43,753 nt of DNA from Lactiplantibacillus songbeiensis (GCF_005405125.1 NZ_BJDL01000032.1:1-43753); one strand, 5' to 3'. Counted from the stretch's first letter, positions 16,908 to 25,867 are shown. The notes: a model not told the origin generated them from the letters alone. Numbers and translations: made by a program.

Positions 16908-17386
16908 GAACGGCTTTTATGTTTTGTCCCGGATAAATTTTGGTTAGACGCTTGCAGGGTTGCGGATCTTACCCAGTTCAGCGTCAATCTGAGCCAAGAC
17001 GGATTCTTGATTTTTAAGATTTTTTTACGTTTGAAAAGGATTGGATGGTAATCATAATGTGACCAATCAATCCTAGTGGTAGATAGCGCTATCATTGAAA
17101 TAAATTAATTTGTTTTAGGTAGCGTTGCTTAATCGGGATGGTCATTTGAAATAAAGTTGAACTTTGAAATCTGATGAAACTGATAAAAGTTTAATTTCAA
17201 ATCGCAATAATTGATACTACATAGGCGACAAACGATGATAATGCCAATCTTGAATAAGGTAAAACTATTGGGATTAATTCGAATTTTATAATAGTCATGA
17301 TGGTGTAAACACCGTTTAATTAATGCTGATAATATTAATTTGAAGACGATTTAATGTTTTATTTTTAGCAAAATTTGTAAGACGTT
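16908..17386. other. AT-rich spacer before the cell-surface cluster
   Basis: About 480 bp with no convincing gene on either strand. Open frames here lack ribosome binding sites. It probably holds upstream control sequences of the surface cluster, which I cannot resolve. Confidence 0.5.
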
Positions 17387-17415
17387 TTGTCACGCTAACC
17401 GACTTAAAATAATGT
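17387..17415 (+). promoter_or_regulatory. Predicted promoter of the cell-surface cluster
   Basis: TTGTCA (17387-17392), a 17 nt spacer and TAATGT (17410-17415), 55 bp before the first gene of the cluster. Confidence 0.5.
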
Positions 17416-17469
17416 AACATAATCGATGTGGAAATTTTATACACAAATATATTGAAAGGAGTGATGCGT

Positions 17470-20187
17470 ATGTCGTGTCGGCAATTATGGTACCGGAGTG
17501 GTCTAAGTTTAGCGTTGACAATTGGCGTGGTCAGTTACCTGGAACCACAAGCGACTATTTTTGCGATACCCCAATCGCAAGCGAGCGTTAATCAATCGAT
17601 GTCGTCGATTGGAAGTGTGTTTTCAGATGGAAAATCAGAATTATCGAGTGCATCTAGTCGTCAGGCCACCCAATCCTTATCTGAATCACAGGTGGAGAAG
17701 CAACCGGTAGATCAGCGCGATTCGGAATTAAGTCGTCGTGAAAGTACAACGCAGGAAAGCGTTAATAAAGTTCAACAATCAGAAACAGCCATTACGCGGG
17801 CGACGGGGATGGTTAACGGCACTGTTAAACTGACATTAGATGCAGACGGAACGTTACATTTAAGCGGTGGTTCGTTCGGCAGCTCGGTTGGAAATAATAC
17901 AACTGAGGGCTGGATTGCCCAAGCGTTGACGGCTAATGACAAGAGTCCGGCTCAGGTTTTAAAAGTCGTGATTGATGGGCGAATTACGACCAGCAGCATT
18001 AATAGTTACGATTATTTGTTTGCAGGGTTAGTTAACTTAACCAATATTGATGGTTTAGCCAATTTAGACCTCTCGAATGTGACTAGCTTAAAGTATCTGT
18101 TCAAAGAAGATCAACACTTGCAGCAAGTTGATTTCGGTCAGCAAAATTTTTCAAAAGTTCAGAGTTTTGAAGGCATGTTCTATGACTGCTTGGCGTTGAC
18201 CAATATTGCTAATATCGGTCAGTGGCAAATGACGAGTGCCACGAATCTCGCTTACATGTTTTACAAAGCAAGTTCATTAACGACACTTGCCATTGATAAA
18301 TGGAATACAAGTCGCGTGACAAATTTGCAATATACCTTTGGCTACTGCTCGGCATTAACGATGTTGGATGTTGCTGATTGGGACACGCGGAATGTCACGA
18401 TAATGAGCAAGACTTTTAGGGGATTGACCAATATAAAGTCATTGCCAATCGACAAGTGGCAAACTGGACGTGTCTATGACATGCAACTCATTTTTGCTAA
18501 TGACACGAGTTTGGAAACCGTAAATGTTGGTAACTGGGATACGAGTCAGGTGGAGTCACTAGATAACGCCTTTGCCAGAATGACGAGTCTAACGACATTG
18601 CCAATTGAGAACTGGAACACAAGTAATTTAACGCGTATGCAAGGAACGTTTTCCAATTTAACCAATTTAACAACGCTACCAATTGGTAAGTGGGATGTCA
18701 GTCACGTGACTACGTTGGATGCGACCTTCCTAAATTGTGCCAAATTAACGACGTTACCGGTCGCTAATTGGAATACGCAAAGCAATGAAAGACTGGGTTC
18801 TACTTTTGCAGGAATGAGTCGTCTAACGACGTTGCCAGTCGATAATTGGAATACGCAGAATGTTCAGGATATGAGTGCGACTTTTTCAGGGGTCAGCAGC
18901 CTAACGACGTTGCCAGTCGCGAATTGGAATACGCAGAATGTTAAAAACATGAATGCTACTTTTGCAGAAATGCAGCAGGTTGCGGCGTTACCAATTGATA
19001 ATTGGCATACGGGAAGAGTCACAACAATGGCGGGGACTTTTCAACATGTCACCAAAGTGGGAAAGCTGCCGATTGATAAGTGGGATACGAGTCAAGTGAC
19101 TAACATGACGCAACTATTTTTGGGTGACGCTCAGTTAACAAGTTTGCCAATCGCTAATTGGAATACTAGTTCGGCGACTGATTTCTCGCAGATGTTTGCG
19201 GCGTGTTCGGGACTACGGACGCTAAATCTTGGTAACTGGAACACGGCTAACGTGACCAATTATGAATCCACATTTGCAAATACTAATCTGGAAAAACTTG
19301 ATTTGCAGAGTTGGAATACAACTAATGCCCAAAGTTATACCAACGCTTTTAGTGGAAAGCTGCCACCTAAACGACTTTTGTTGGGTAAAAGCTTTAAATT
19401 CCATAATAGTACTGACTGGAAATTACCGGACCCTAGTCATGAAGCACCCTACGTCGGCAGATGGCATAGTCTGAATGACAACAAAGTGTATACGTCGACT
19501 GATTTGATGACTAAGTACGATGGTACCAATATTGTTGGTGAATTCGAATGGGCGACTGGGCAAACCATTACGGTGAAATACGTGGGCGCCGATGGTAAGT
19601 CCTTGGCGCCGGATACTAAGATCTCGGGTATAACCGGTGAAGACTACCATGTTAAGCCAATTGAGATTGAAGGTTATCAGCCTGATCAACCTGATGGGGT
19701 TCGGGGGGCCTTTAAAGACAAAGATGAAACCATTACATTAACGTACAGCTCTGGTAATCTCATGTTTGTTTCGGCCCCTAAAACAATCGATTTTGGCAAC
19801 AATCCAATTACTGGTCAATCAGAAGATTATGGTGCCACGTATGACACCGGATTGGTGATTCAGGATAACCGGTCGCTGGGTTCGACTTGGTCATTAACTG
19901 CAACCCTTGCGGCTAACGGCTTTAAGGGAGAAACGTCCGCACGGTCATTAGCAGCGGTGCTTAGTTATAAAGATCAACAGACGGGCAATGAGGTGCCATT
20001 GATTCCAGGTGTTTCCAATTTAGTTGTTAATGATCATCACACCGTTTCAAATCAGGGTGTTAACGTACTTGGGTCAACGACGCCGCTTGGTACGTTGTAT
20101 TTAAAGGTCCCCACTGATCGCGTTTTAACGGATACGTACCAGACGACGGTAACTTGGACGCTCAATCAAGCCGTACCTAATCGGTGA
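17470..20187 (+). CDS. CscC-like surface protein: DUF285 repeats, MucBP, WxL domain
   Basis: About 905 aa secreted protein. A signal peptide covers roughly residues 1-35. A Ser/Gln-rich stretch (about 35-110) follows. Residues about 180-640 hold about 18 repeats of roughly 24 aa of the DUF285/BspA-like type (core LTTLPIDNWNT..NVT.M..TF). A MucBP-like module is at about 697-765 (ITVKYVGADGKSLAPDT). The C-terminal WxL domain (about 765-905) has WSL near 806 and WTL near 895, and binds the wall non-covalently. ATG 17470 is 8 nt after GGAG; ATG 17464 is only 2 nt away. Some neighbouring repeats (18800-18960) are nearly identical in DNA, suggesting recent expansion. It resembles CscC of the plantarum csc clusters; the glycan or host target is unknown. 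Confidence 0.87.
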   Translation: MSCRQLWYRSGLSLALTIGVVSYLEPQATIFAIPQSQASVNQSMSSIGSVFSDGKSELSSASSRQATQSLSESQVEKQPVDQRDSELSRRESTTQESVNKVQQSETAITRATGMVNGTVKLTLDADGTLHLSGGSFGSSVGNNTTEGWIAQALTANDKSPAQVLKVVIDGRITTSSINSYDYLFAGLVNLTNIDGLANLDLSNVTSLKYLFKEDQHLQQVDFGQQNFSKVQSFEGMFYDCLALTNIANIGQWQMTSATNLAYMFYKASSLTTLAIDKWNTSRVTNLQYTFGYCSALTMLDVADWDTRNVTIMSKTFRGLTNIKSLPIDKWQTGRVYDMQLIFANDTSLETVNVGNWDTSQVESLDNAFARMTSLTTLPIENWNTSNLTRMQGTFSNLTNLTTLPIGKWDVSHVTTLDATFLNCAKLTTLPVANWNTQSNERLGSTFAGMSRLTTLPVDNWNTQNVQDMSATFSGVSSLTTLPVANWNTQNVKNMNATFAEMQQVAALPIDNWHTGRVTTMAGTFQHVTKVGKLPIDKWDTSQVTNMTQLFLGDAQLTSLPIANWNTSSATDFSQMFAACSGLRTLNLGNWNTANVTNYESTFANTNLEKLDLQSWNTTNAQSYTNAFSGKLPPKRLLLGKSFKFHNSTDWKLPDPSHEAPYVGRWHSLNDNKVYTSTDLMTKYDGTNIVGEFEWATGQTITVKYVGADGKSLAPDTKISGITGEDYHVKPIEIEGYQPDQPDGVRGAFKDKDETITLTYSSGNLMFVSAPKTIDFGNNPITGQSEDYGATYDTGLVIQDNRSLGSTWSLTATLAANGFKGETSARSLAAVLSYKDQQTGNEVPLIPGVSNLVVNDHHTVSNQGVNVLGSTTPLGTLYLKVPTDRVLTDTYQTTVTWTLNQAVPNR

Positions 20188-20290
20188 TAAACGTTCGGTC
20201 AGTAGACTATCAATCAGCTTGGGCAGGTGAGTCAAAATTAGAAATGAGGTTTCGGCAAGATAACAGCGAGACGGAAAAGGGGTGGTGTTG

Positions 20291-20653
20291 GTGAAGTATT
20301 GGCGAGTCATCATAATTGGCATCAGTACGCTACTTTTGTGGGCGTGGGTGTCACCACCAATTGTTAGTATGGCCAGTACGGCCGATAGCCCGGCGACGAT
20401 TCGGTTTGCTGGGCAATCTGAGTCATCAACTCAAAGTGCTAGCGATGATCAATTACACGTGACTGAAACATCAAAATCCAGTCATTCAGAACCGAAGAAT
20501 AATCAGTCTAGCCCCCATCAGACGCACGGCTGGTTACCACAAACAAATGAACAGTGGTGGTTGAGTGCCTTCATAGGGGGCATTGGGTTACTGGTGATTT
20601 TAATTAGTTGGCAATTAATTACTTACTTAAAAAAGAGGAGTTCATTATTATGA
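20291..20653 (+). CDS. Small LPXTG-type surface protein (CscD-like)
   Basis: 120 aa. N-terminal signal segment of about 28 residues, a Ser/Thr-rich linker, then the sorting motif LPQTN at about 81-85, a hydrophobic helix (about 89-110) and KKRSSLL. This is a short sortase substrate, as CscD proteins are in csc clusters. GTG 20291 is chosen from AAAAGGGG 8 nt upstream; TTG 20288 is possible. Its stop codon overlaps the ATG of the next gene (ATGA), so the two are translationally coupled. Confidence 0.82.
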   Translation: MKYWRVIIIGISTLLLWAWVSPPIVSMASTADSPATIRFAGQSESSTQSASDDQLHVTETSKSSHSEPKNNQSSPHQTHGWLPQTNEQWWLSAFIGGIGLLVILISWQLITYLKKRSSLL

Positions 20654-21276
20654 AAAAAACACTATTAGGACTTTTATTTTCAGCAGCATTGATCGCAACA
20701 TCTGGTTTAGCAGCAAATGCTGCGGATACGCCACAAACGCCGCAAACGCCACAAACGTCACAAGGAACGGTTGGTTTTAAAGGCGGCTCGCTCACCATTG
20801 ATAATGGGGCTACGGACTTGAAAGGTGCCAGCTTGGATTTTGGGACGAATGATATTAAAGCTGCCGCTGAGGATGATAAATATGAGAATACGAACAAATC
20901 GGCTGCGGTCTCCGTAGTGGATTTACGGGGGACAGCCGAGGGTTGGAGTCTACAGGTTAAGCAAAATGAAGCCTTTCAAAATAAAGCTGCTGTGACTAAT
21001 AAAGTGTTAACCGGGGCAATTCTGACGTTGAATGGGGTCTTAGATGCAAGTGCCTCAACAACTGGTGCGGATGCAACCGTTAATAACGGTGTTTCCTTAG
21101 AGGCGCTCAATAGCGATAAAACGCTGATGGCTGCGCCGACGGGAAAGGGTAATGGTAAAAACGTGGCTGACATTAAAGCCTCAACCTTAATGGTACCACG
21201 CACAACGGCACGCTCTCAAGGGAGTTACATCACGACTTTAACTTGGAGTCTTAACGCCGCACCGGTAAATGAATAG
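20650..21276 (+). CDS. WxL domain surface protein (CscB-like)
   Basis: 208 aa. Signal peptide at residues 1 to about 27 (MKKTLLGLLFSAALIATSGL), then a short PQT repeat, then a single WxL domain with WSLQV near 97 and TLTWSLNAAP at the C-terminus. WxL domains attach to peptidoglycan and work with DUF916 partners. ATG 20650 follows GAGGAG and overlaps the previous stop by 4 nt. Confidence 0.88.
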   Translation: MKKTLLGLLFSAALIATSGLAANAADTPQTPQTPQTSQGTVGFKGGSLTIDNGATDLKGASLDFGTNDIKAAAEDDKYENTNKSAAVSVVDLRGTAEGWSLQVKQNEAFQNKAAVTNKVLTGAILTLNGVLDASASTTGADATVNNGVSLEALNSDKTLMAAPTGKGNGKNVADIKASTLMVPRTTARSQGSYITTLTWSLNAAPVNE

Positions 21277-21344
21277 AAAATACTGCTCTTAAAGGGGAAG
21301 GACTAGTTAATGTCACCTTCCAAATCATGATTAGGGGGAAAATG

Positions 21345-22385
21345 ATGTTAATGAAAAGATGGTGGCAGTGGGGAATCGGATTGTTGGTCGGGTTAGCCAT
21401 GCTTAGTTGGGGACAGTCTGGTTCGGCCAATTCGGTTGGTTTTGAAGTCGCACCGGTGGCGTCAAAGTATCAGGTAGACAAAGCCGTTTCATATTATGAT
21501 TTGAAATTGAAGCCTGATCAGACGACCACGCTTGCGGTTAGAATCACTAATACGAGCACGCAAGAAGTCACGGTCCATACTGGTGTGGCGACGGCGACCA
21601 CTAATCCTAATGGCGTCGTTGAATATCAGGCAGCGTCTACGGGTAAGAACATTGATTTACCGGTCAATGTGAGTCAGCTTATTACGACGACGGACGATAA
21701 GCTGACTTTGGCTAAAGGAACGAGTAAGCTTGTGACGTTCAAAGTGAAAATGCCGGCTCATAAGTATGACGGGGTCGTGGTCGGTGGGTTGAGTTTCTTA
21801 AAAAAGGCAGCGGGACAACAGCGTAAAAGCGCGATGGCAATCAAGAATCAATACGCGTATTCGGTTGCGGTCGTGTTGCATGGTGATCAGCCACTTGCTA
21901 AGAATCGGTTGACTTTGGGTAAGATCGATGCGACACAAAATAATGGTTATAACCAAATTAGTCTAGCCTTGCAAAATCGAACGGCGGCTTTTTTAAACCA
22001 GGTTAAAACTGATGTCAAGATTTATAGTCGTGGCGGTCATCAGGTACGTTATAAGCAAGTCAACCAACACGGACAGATTGCGCCTAACTCAGTTTATGAG
22101 TTACCATTGCGCGTTGGACGGAATGCGCTAAAGCCGGGAGCGTATACGGCTAAGGTGGCTGTAACGTCGAAAAAGCAGCACTGGACGTTTACGAAAGACT
22201 TTGAAATAACGAGTGCTCGTGCTAAGCAGCTCAATAAAACGGCGGTAATTGAACACCATGTCAATTGGTGGTTGTGGATCAGTCTAGGGTTGTTGACACT
22301 GATTTTATTGTGGGTGGCTTGGTATATTCACCGTAAGCAACAAAAAATCAAACGCTTAGAAGCACAACTTAAGGCTAAGAAATAA
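21345..22385 (+). CDS. DUF916/DUF3324 membrane-anchored surface protein (CscA-like)
   Basis: About 346 aa. Signal peptide (about 1-28), then a DUF916 domain (FEVAPVASKYQVDKAVSYYDL onward, to about 150), a DUF3324 domain (about 160-290), a C-terminal transmembrane helix (WWLWISLGLLTLILLWVAWY, about 302-323) and a basic tail. CscA proteins are the partners of WxL proteins; DUF916/DUF3324 are now thought to bridge WxL domains and peptidoglycan. AGGGGG (21333-21338) fits ATG 21345 best; ATG 21342 and 21327 are alternatives. It is the last gene of the four-gene cluster. Confidence 0.87.
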   Translation: MLMKRWWQWGIGLLVGLAMLSWGQSGSANSVGFEVAPVASKYQVDKAVSYYDLKLKPDQTTTLAVRITNTSTQEVTVHTGVATATTNPNGVVEYQAASTGKNIDLPVNVSQLITTTDDKLTLAKGTSKLVTFKVKMPAHKYDGVVVGGLSFLKKAAGQQRKSAMAIKNQYAYSVAVVLHGDQPLAKNRLTLGKIDATQNNGYNQISLALQNRTAAFLNQVKTDVKIYSRGGHQVRYKQVNQHGQIAPNSVYELPLRVGRNALKPGAYTAKVAVTSKKQHWTFTKDFEITSARAKQLNKTAVIEHHVNWWLWISLGLLTLILLWVAWYIHRKQQKIKRLEAQLKAKK

Positions 22386-22427
22386 TGGGCATTTGTGAAG
22401 AAAAAATCTAGTTGATTTAAGCACAGC

Positions 22428-22470
22428 AAAAAAAGATTGCCAAGTCATCTTGATTGGGCAATCTTTTTTT
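22428..22470 (+). terminator. Intrinsic terminator of the cell-surface cluster
   Basis: AAAAAAAGATTGCC and GGCAATCTTTTTTT form a 14 bp stem that includes the T run, so it can act in both directions. Confidence 0.92.
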
Positions 22471-22587
22471 ATACGGCAAATTAGTCATTGTCGAATAGCG
22501 TGAGGTCGACGAAAAATGGGTACTTCCAAGAAAATGGTGTGCTTGTTAACAATGTTTGACGCTTGGTGCTAGTTGAAATTGCCGCCT

Positions 22588-22735
22588 GCCGGTTGGTTCC
22601 TAAAACGCTGGAACGCCATGGGCCATTTTGAAGCCAAAGGGCGGTCTTCAAAACTGACCTTGGCCTAATCCCGAGCAGCCCACTCGCATTAAGGCCAACG
22701 ACACGGCTGAGCATTTTAGAAACCAACCTTTCGGC
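22588..22735 (+). repeat. R8: structured intergenic repeat, forward orientation
   Basis: Outer stem GGTTGGTTCCTAAAACGCT pairs with AGCATTTTAGAAACCAACC. P2 is TTTGAAG 22627-22633 with CTTCAAA 22646-22652, extended by GGCCAT/GTGACC-like pairing. P3 is TTGGCCT..CGAG with CTCG..AAGGCCAA. Same sub-family as R4 (ACACGGCTGAGC end). Confidence 0.87.
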
Positions 22736-22762
22736 TAAATAGCTGACTAAAATGAACAACCG

Positions 22763-22784
22763 TAAGTTATCAGATCTGATAACT
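22763..22784. repeat. 22 bp perfect palindrome between R8 and R9
   Basis: AAGTTATCAGA followed directly by its reverse complement TCTGATAACTT, with no loop. It marks the centre of the R8/R9 unit. Confidence 0.8.
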
Positions 22785-22787
22785 TAA

Positions 22788-22935
22788 CGTCGGGCGGTCC
22801 AGAATTGGCTCAGTGGTGTCGTTTGACTTAGTCGAGTGATTTTCTCAAGTGAGTCAAAGCTCGGCTTATGAGCCCGTTTTGTGGCTCATAAACGTGGCCA
22901 CCACGTTCCAGCCGATTCTGGACCAACCAGAGTGA
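22788..22935 (-). repeat. R9: structured intergenic repeat, reverse orientation
   Basis: Outer stem GGTCCAGAATTGGCT with AGCCGATTCTGGACC. P3 is TTTGACT..GAG with CTC..AGTCAAA. P2 is TTATGAG 22866-22872 with CTCATAA 22885-22891. It faces R8 inside the MITE-like unit. Confidence 0.86.
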
Positions 22936-23105
22936 CAATTTAAACCAACTAGCACCAAGCGTAATGTTTGTTGTTAATGCATCGGCCGTACTTTTTTAGA
23001 ATCTGTGCGGGGGATTACAGGAGATGCAGGCGTAAAAGCTAGTTAGATTCAAGATAATTTGCAGTGACTTTTTCCGAAGTTACCCTAGAGAACCGGCTAA
23101 TCTAT

Positions 23106-23113
23106 GCTATAAT
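23106..23113 (+). promoter_or_regulatory. Extended -10 promoter of coaA
   Basis: TGCTATAAT gives a consensus -10 with the TG extension, 36 bp before the coaA start. No good -35 element is visible, as is usual for extended -10 promoters. Confidence 0.55.
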
Positions 23114-23148
23114 CAAGCCATTAATTTAGTAATGGTGGCAGACAGACT

Positions 23149-24072
23149 ATGGAAGAGCAACTCAACTACTATCGCTTCTCACGGGAACAGTGGAAGCAGT
23201 TTTACCGTAACGGGCATGTGCCGTTGACGGCAGAAAATTTACATGAAATTAAAGCGTTTAATGACCGCATCAGTATCGAAGATGTGCGTGAAATCTATTT
23301 ACCAGTCGCCCATTTATTGCAGGCGAAGTTCGAACATTACTTGTCCTGGCGCGAGACGGAATCGTCATTTCTACGCCGACAAAATAAACAATCCCCATTT
23401 ATCATTGGGGTCTCTGGCAGTGTCGCGGTGGGGAAGACGACGACGGCCCGATTGCTGGAATTGTTATTTAAATACTTATATCCGGATCGGCGCACGCAGT
23501 TGATTACGACTGATGGCTTCTTATACTCCAATGCCGAATTAAAAAAGATGCAGCTGATGGAACGTAAGGGCTTTCCTGAAAGCTATAACATGCCGCGCTT
23601 GATTCAATTCTTAAATGACATCAAAAGTGGTAAGCCACTCGCAAAGTCGCCGGTGTATTCGCACCAGACATACGATATCGTGCCGAATCGCTTTAATGTG
23701 ATTACTCATCCGGACATTTTAATTGTCGAAGGGATTAACGTCTTACAATTGCCGACGAATCAACATATTTATATCAGTGATTTCACGGACTTTTCCGTGT
23801 ATGTCGATGCGGACCCAGACTTGATTGAAACTTGGTACTTAGATCGGTTTGAAGCCTTGATGACGACTGCCTTTCAAGATCCGAAGAACTATTTCTACCC
23901 ATGGGCGATTGGCGACCACGGTGAAGCGATTGAAATGGCGAAACGGGTCTGGGAAGATGTGGATTTGAAAAACTTGAATGATTATATCTTGCCGACCCGG
24001 AATCGTGCGGATTTGATTTTGCACAAAGTCGCGCACCATTTAATTGATGCGGTCTACTTCCGCAAGTATTAG
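23149..24072 (+). CDS. coaA: Pantothenate kinase, type I
   Basis: 307 aa. Phosphorylates pantothenate, the first step of coenzyme A synthesis. It belongs to the PRK/uridine kinase-like P-loop family: Walker A is GVSGSVAVGKTTTA (about 87-100). TTDGFLYSN (about 120-128) and RKGFPESYN (about 139-147) are type I CoaA signatures. The start ATG 23149 has only a weak GGTGG ribosome binding site. Monocistronic, with no clear terminator before the guaA promoter. Confidence 0.95.
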   Translation: MEEQLNYYRFSREQWKQFYRNGHVPLTAENLHEIKAFNDRISIEDVREIYLPVAHLLQAKFEHYLSWRETESSFLRRQNKQSPFIIGVSGSVAVGKTTTARLLELLFKYLYPDRRTQLITTDGFLYSNAELKKMQLMERKGFPESYNMPRLIQFLNDIKSGKPLAKSPVYSHQTYDIVPNRFNVITHPDILIVEGINVLQLPTNQHIYISDFTDFSVYVDADPDLIETWYLDRFEALMTTAFQDPKNYFYPWAIGDHGEAIEMAKRVWEDVDLKNLNDYILPTRNRADLILHKVAHHLIDAVYFRKY

Positions 24073-24097
24073 GTCGCTAAGAATTTTCTCATAACCA

Positions 24098-24126
24098 TTG
24101 ACCGAACGTTCAGAAATCAGTATTAT
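24098..24126 (+). promoter_or_regulatory. Predicted promoter of guaA
   Basis: TTGACC (24098-24103), 17 nt, TATTAT (24121-24126), 40 bp before the guaA start. The spacer begins with the palindrome GAACGTTC, possibly by chance. Confidence 0.6.
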
Positions 24127-24166
24127 AGAGCTATTGAGCAACAAATAATCCAAAGGAGTGAACAAC

Positions 24167-25723
24167 TTGGCAAAAACGGACACCGCGTCATTCGACTCGA
24201 TTCTCGTGTTGGATTTTGGGAGTCAATATAACCAATTGATTACCCGGCGCATTCGTGATTTCGGTGTTTATTCGGAATTATTACCGAATACGATTACCGC
24301 TGAAGAAATCAAAGCCCGCCACCCGAAAGGTATTGTCTTTTCCGGTGGTCCCAATAGTGTTTACGATGATGGCGCCTTTCGGGTTGATCCGGCAATCTTT
24401 AAGTTAGGAATTCCAATCTTGGGGATTTGTTACGGGATGCAACTGATGACTTACTCGCTTGACGGTGGGAAAGTCGAATCCGCGGATAACCGCGAATACG
24501 GAAAAGCCAACATCCAGGTCACTAGTGACCAAGCGGACTTGTTTAAGGATACGCCTAAGGAACAATCAGTTTGGATGAGTCATGGTGACTTGGTAACGCA
24601 AGCACCCGATGGCTTTGAAGTGGTTGCCACAAGTAAGAACTGCCCGATTGCGGCGATTCAAGATGTTGATCGGAAGCTGTATGGGATTCAGTTCCATGCC
24701 GAAGTCCGCAACACCGATTATGGTAACGACATCTTGCGGCACTTTGCCTTTGATGTTTGCCAAGCAGAAGCTAACTGGTCAATGGATGATTTCATTGACA
24801 TGCAGATTGAAAAGATCCGCGCTGAAGTTGGCGACAAAAAAGTCTTACTCGGCCTATCTGGCGGGGTTGACTCAAGCGTGGTCGGCGTCTTATTGCATAA
24901 GGCGATTGGCACGCAATTAACCAGTATTTTCGTCGACCATGGTCTGTTACGTAAAGGCGAAGCTGATCAAGTTATGGCGAGCTTGGAAGGTAAATTTGGC
25001 TTGAACATCATCAAAGTTGATGTCAAAGAACGCTTCATGAGTAAGCTAGCTGGGGTCAGTGATCCAGAACGGAAACGGAAGATCATTGGTAACGAATTTA
25101 TCCAAGTCTTCGATGAAGAAGCCACTAAGTTGCACGGTATGGAGTTCCTTGCGCAAGGGACGTTGTATACCGACGTCATCGAAAGTGGGACCTCAACCGC
25201 GCAAACCATCAAGTCGCATCATAACGTTGGTGGGTTGCCAGAAGACATGCAATTTAAGCTGATTGAACCTTTACGAACCTTGTTCAAGGATGAAGCCCGT
25301 GAATTAGGTGAAAAGCTGGGTATGCCTTCAGCCTTAGTCTGGCGCCAACCATTCCCAGGTCCCGGTCTTGGGATTCGGGTGATTGGTGAAATCACCGAAG
25401 ATAAATTGGCCATTGTTCGTGATAGTGACTTCATCTTACGGGATGAAATCAAAAAAGCCGGCTTAGACCGCGATATCTGGCAATACTTTACCGTCTTACC
25501 AGGTTTCAAGAGTGTCGGTGTCATGGGTGATGGTCGGACTTACGACTACACCGTTGGGATTCGCGCGGTAACTTCAATTGACGGGATGACCGCCGACTTT
25601 GCCCGCATTCCTTGGGACGTCTTACAGAAGATTTCGGTGCGGATCGTCAATGAAGTCGATCACGTTAATCGGATCGTGTATGACGTGACGAGTAAGCCAC
25701 CTTCGACCATTGAGTGGGAATAG
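24167..25723 (+). CDS. guaA: GMP synthase (glutamine-hydrolysing)
   Basis: 518 aa. Converts XMP to GMP with glutamine and ATP. The N-terminal class I glutaminase domain has the nucleophile in GICYGMQ (Cys about 88) and its His in QFHAEV. The ATP-pyrophosphatase P-loop is LSGGVDSS (about 231-238). The C-terminal dimerisation domain ends PPSTIEWE, as in most GuaA. TTG 24167 ([11 protein letters not shown]) is preferred because AAAGGAG ends 8 nt upstream; the GTG at 24158 is inside that site. The 3' end of guaA is a known integration site for genomic islands in several bacteria, and an AT-rich accessory stretch follows, but no att duplicate was seen. Confidence 0.96.
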   Translation: MAKTDTASFDSILVLDFGSQYNQLITRRIRDFGVYSELLPNTITAEEIKARHPKGIVFSGGPNSVYDDGAFRVDPAIFKLGIPILGICYGMQLMTYSLDGGKVESADNREYGKANIQVTSDQADLFKDTPKEQSVWMSHGDLVTQAPDGFEVVATSKNCPIAAIQDVDRKLYGIQFHAEVRNTDYGNDILRHFAFDVCQAEANWSMDDFIDMQIEKIRAEVGDKKVLLGLSGGVDSSVVGVLLHKAIGTQLTSIFVDHGLLRKGEADQVMASLEGKFGLNIIKVDVKERFMSKLAGVSDPERKRKIIGNEFIQVFDEEATKLHGMEFLAQGTLYTDVIESGTSTAQTIKSHHNVGGLPEDMQFKLIEPLRTLFKDEARELGEKLGMPSALVWRQPFPGPGLGIRVIGEITEDKLAIVRDSDFILRDEIKKAGLDRDIWQYFTVLPGFKSVGVMGDGRTYDYTVGIRAVTSIDGMTADFARIPWDVLQKISVRIVNEVDHVNRIVYDVTSKPPSTIEWE

Positions 25724-25830
25724 GATTTTATTTAAATCAGGTCCCATTCAATCCGTGTCAATCTTACAAACGTATTCTAAAAGGCTGTAAGTTTAACGCT
25801 TAAAACGGATAAAAACGATGAATTCATGTG

Positions 25831-25867
25831 AGAGCATGGTACCGAATCTGGTGCTGTGCTCTTTTTT
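25831..25867 (+). terminator. Intrinsic terminator of guaA
   Basis: GAGCATGGTACC and GGTGCTGTGCTC pair over 12 bp with wobbles, followed by six T. It lies about 110 bp after the stop. Confidence 0.75.

Larger units (their letters stand above)
22559..22962. mobile_element. 404 bp MITE-like unit with IS982-type ends, carrying R8 and R9
   Basis: Terminal inverted repeats ACGCTTGGTGCTAGTTG (22559-22575) and CAACTAGCACCAAGCGT (22946-22962) are perfect over 17 bp. The 8 bp direct repeat AATGTTTG flanks both ends (22551-22558 and 22963-22970), a target duplication. No transposase is inside; the cargo is the R8/R9 pair. The ends resemble those of the decayed IS982-family element at 27179-28045, so an IS982-type enzyme probably moved it. 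Confidence 0.8.

Noticed and set aside
16838-17095. 85-codon minus-strand frame
   Set aside because: Overlaps a terminator hairpin, has no ribosome binding site and resembles no family I know.
22481-22759. 92-codon minus-strand frame
   Set aside because: Runs through the R8 repeat and the MITE-like end; it is explained by the repeat.
1-22935. R repeats as CRISPR or as tRNA-like genes
   Set aside because: Copies are kilobases apart, in both orientations, without spacers or regular spacing. The three-stem fold has no tRNA acceptor, CCA or T-loop signature.
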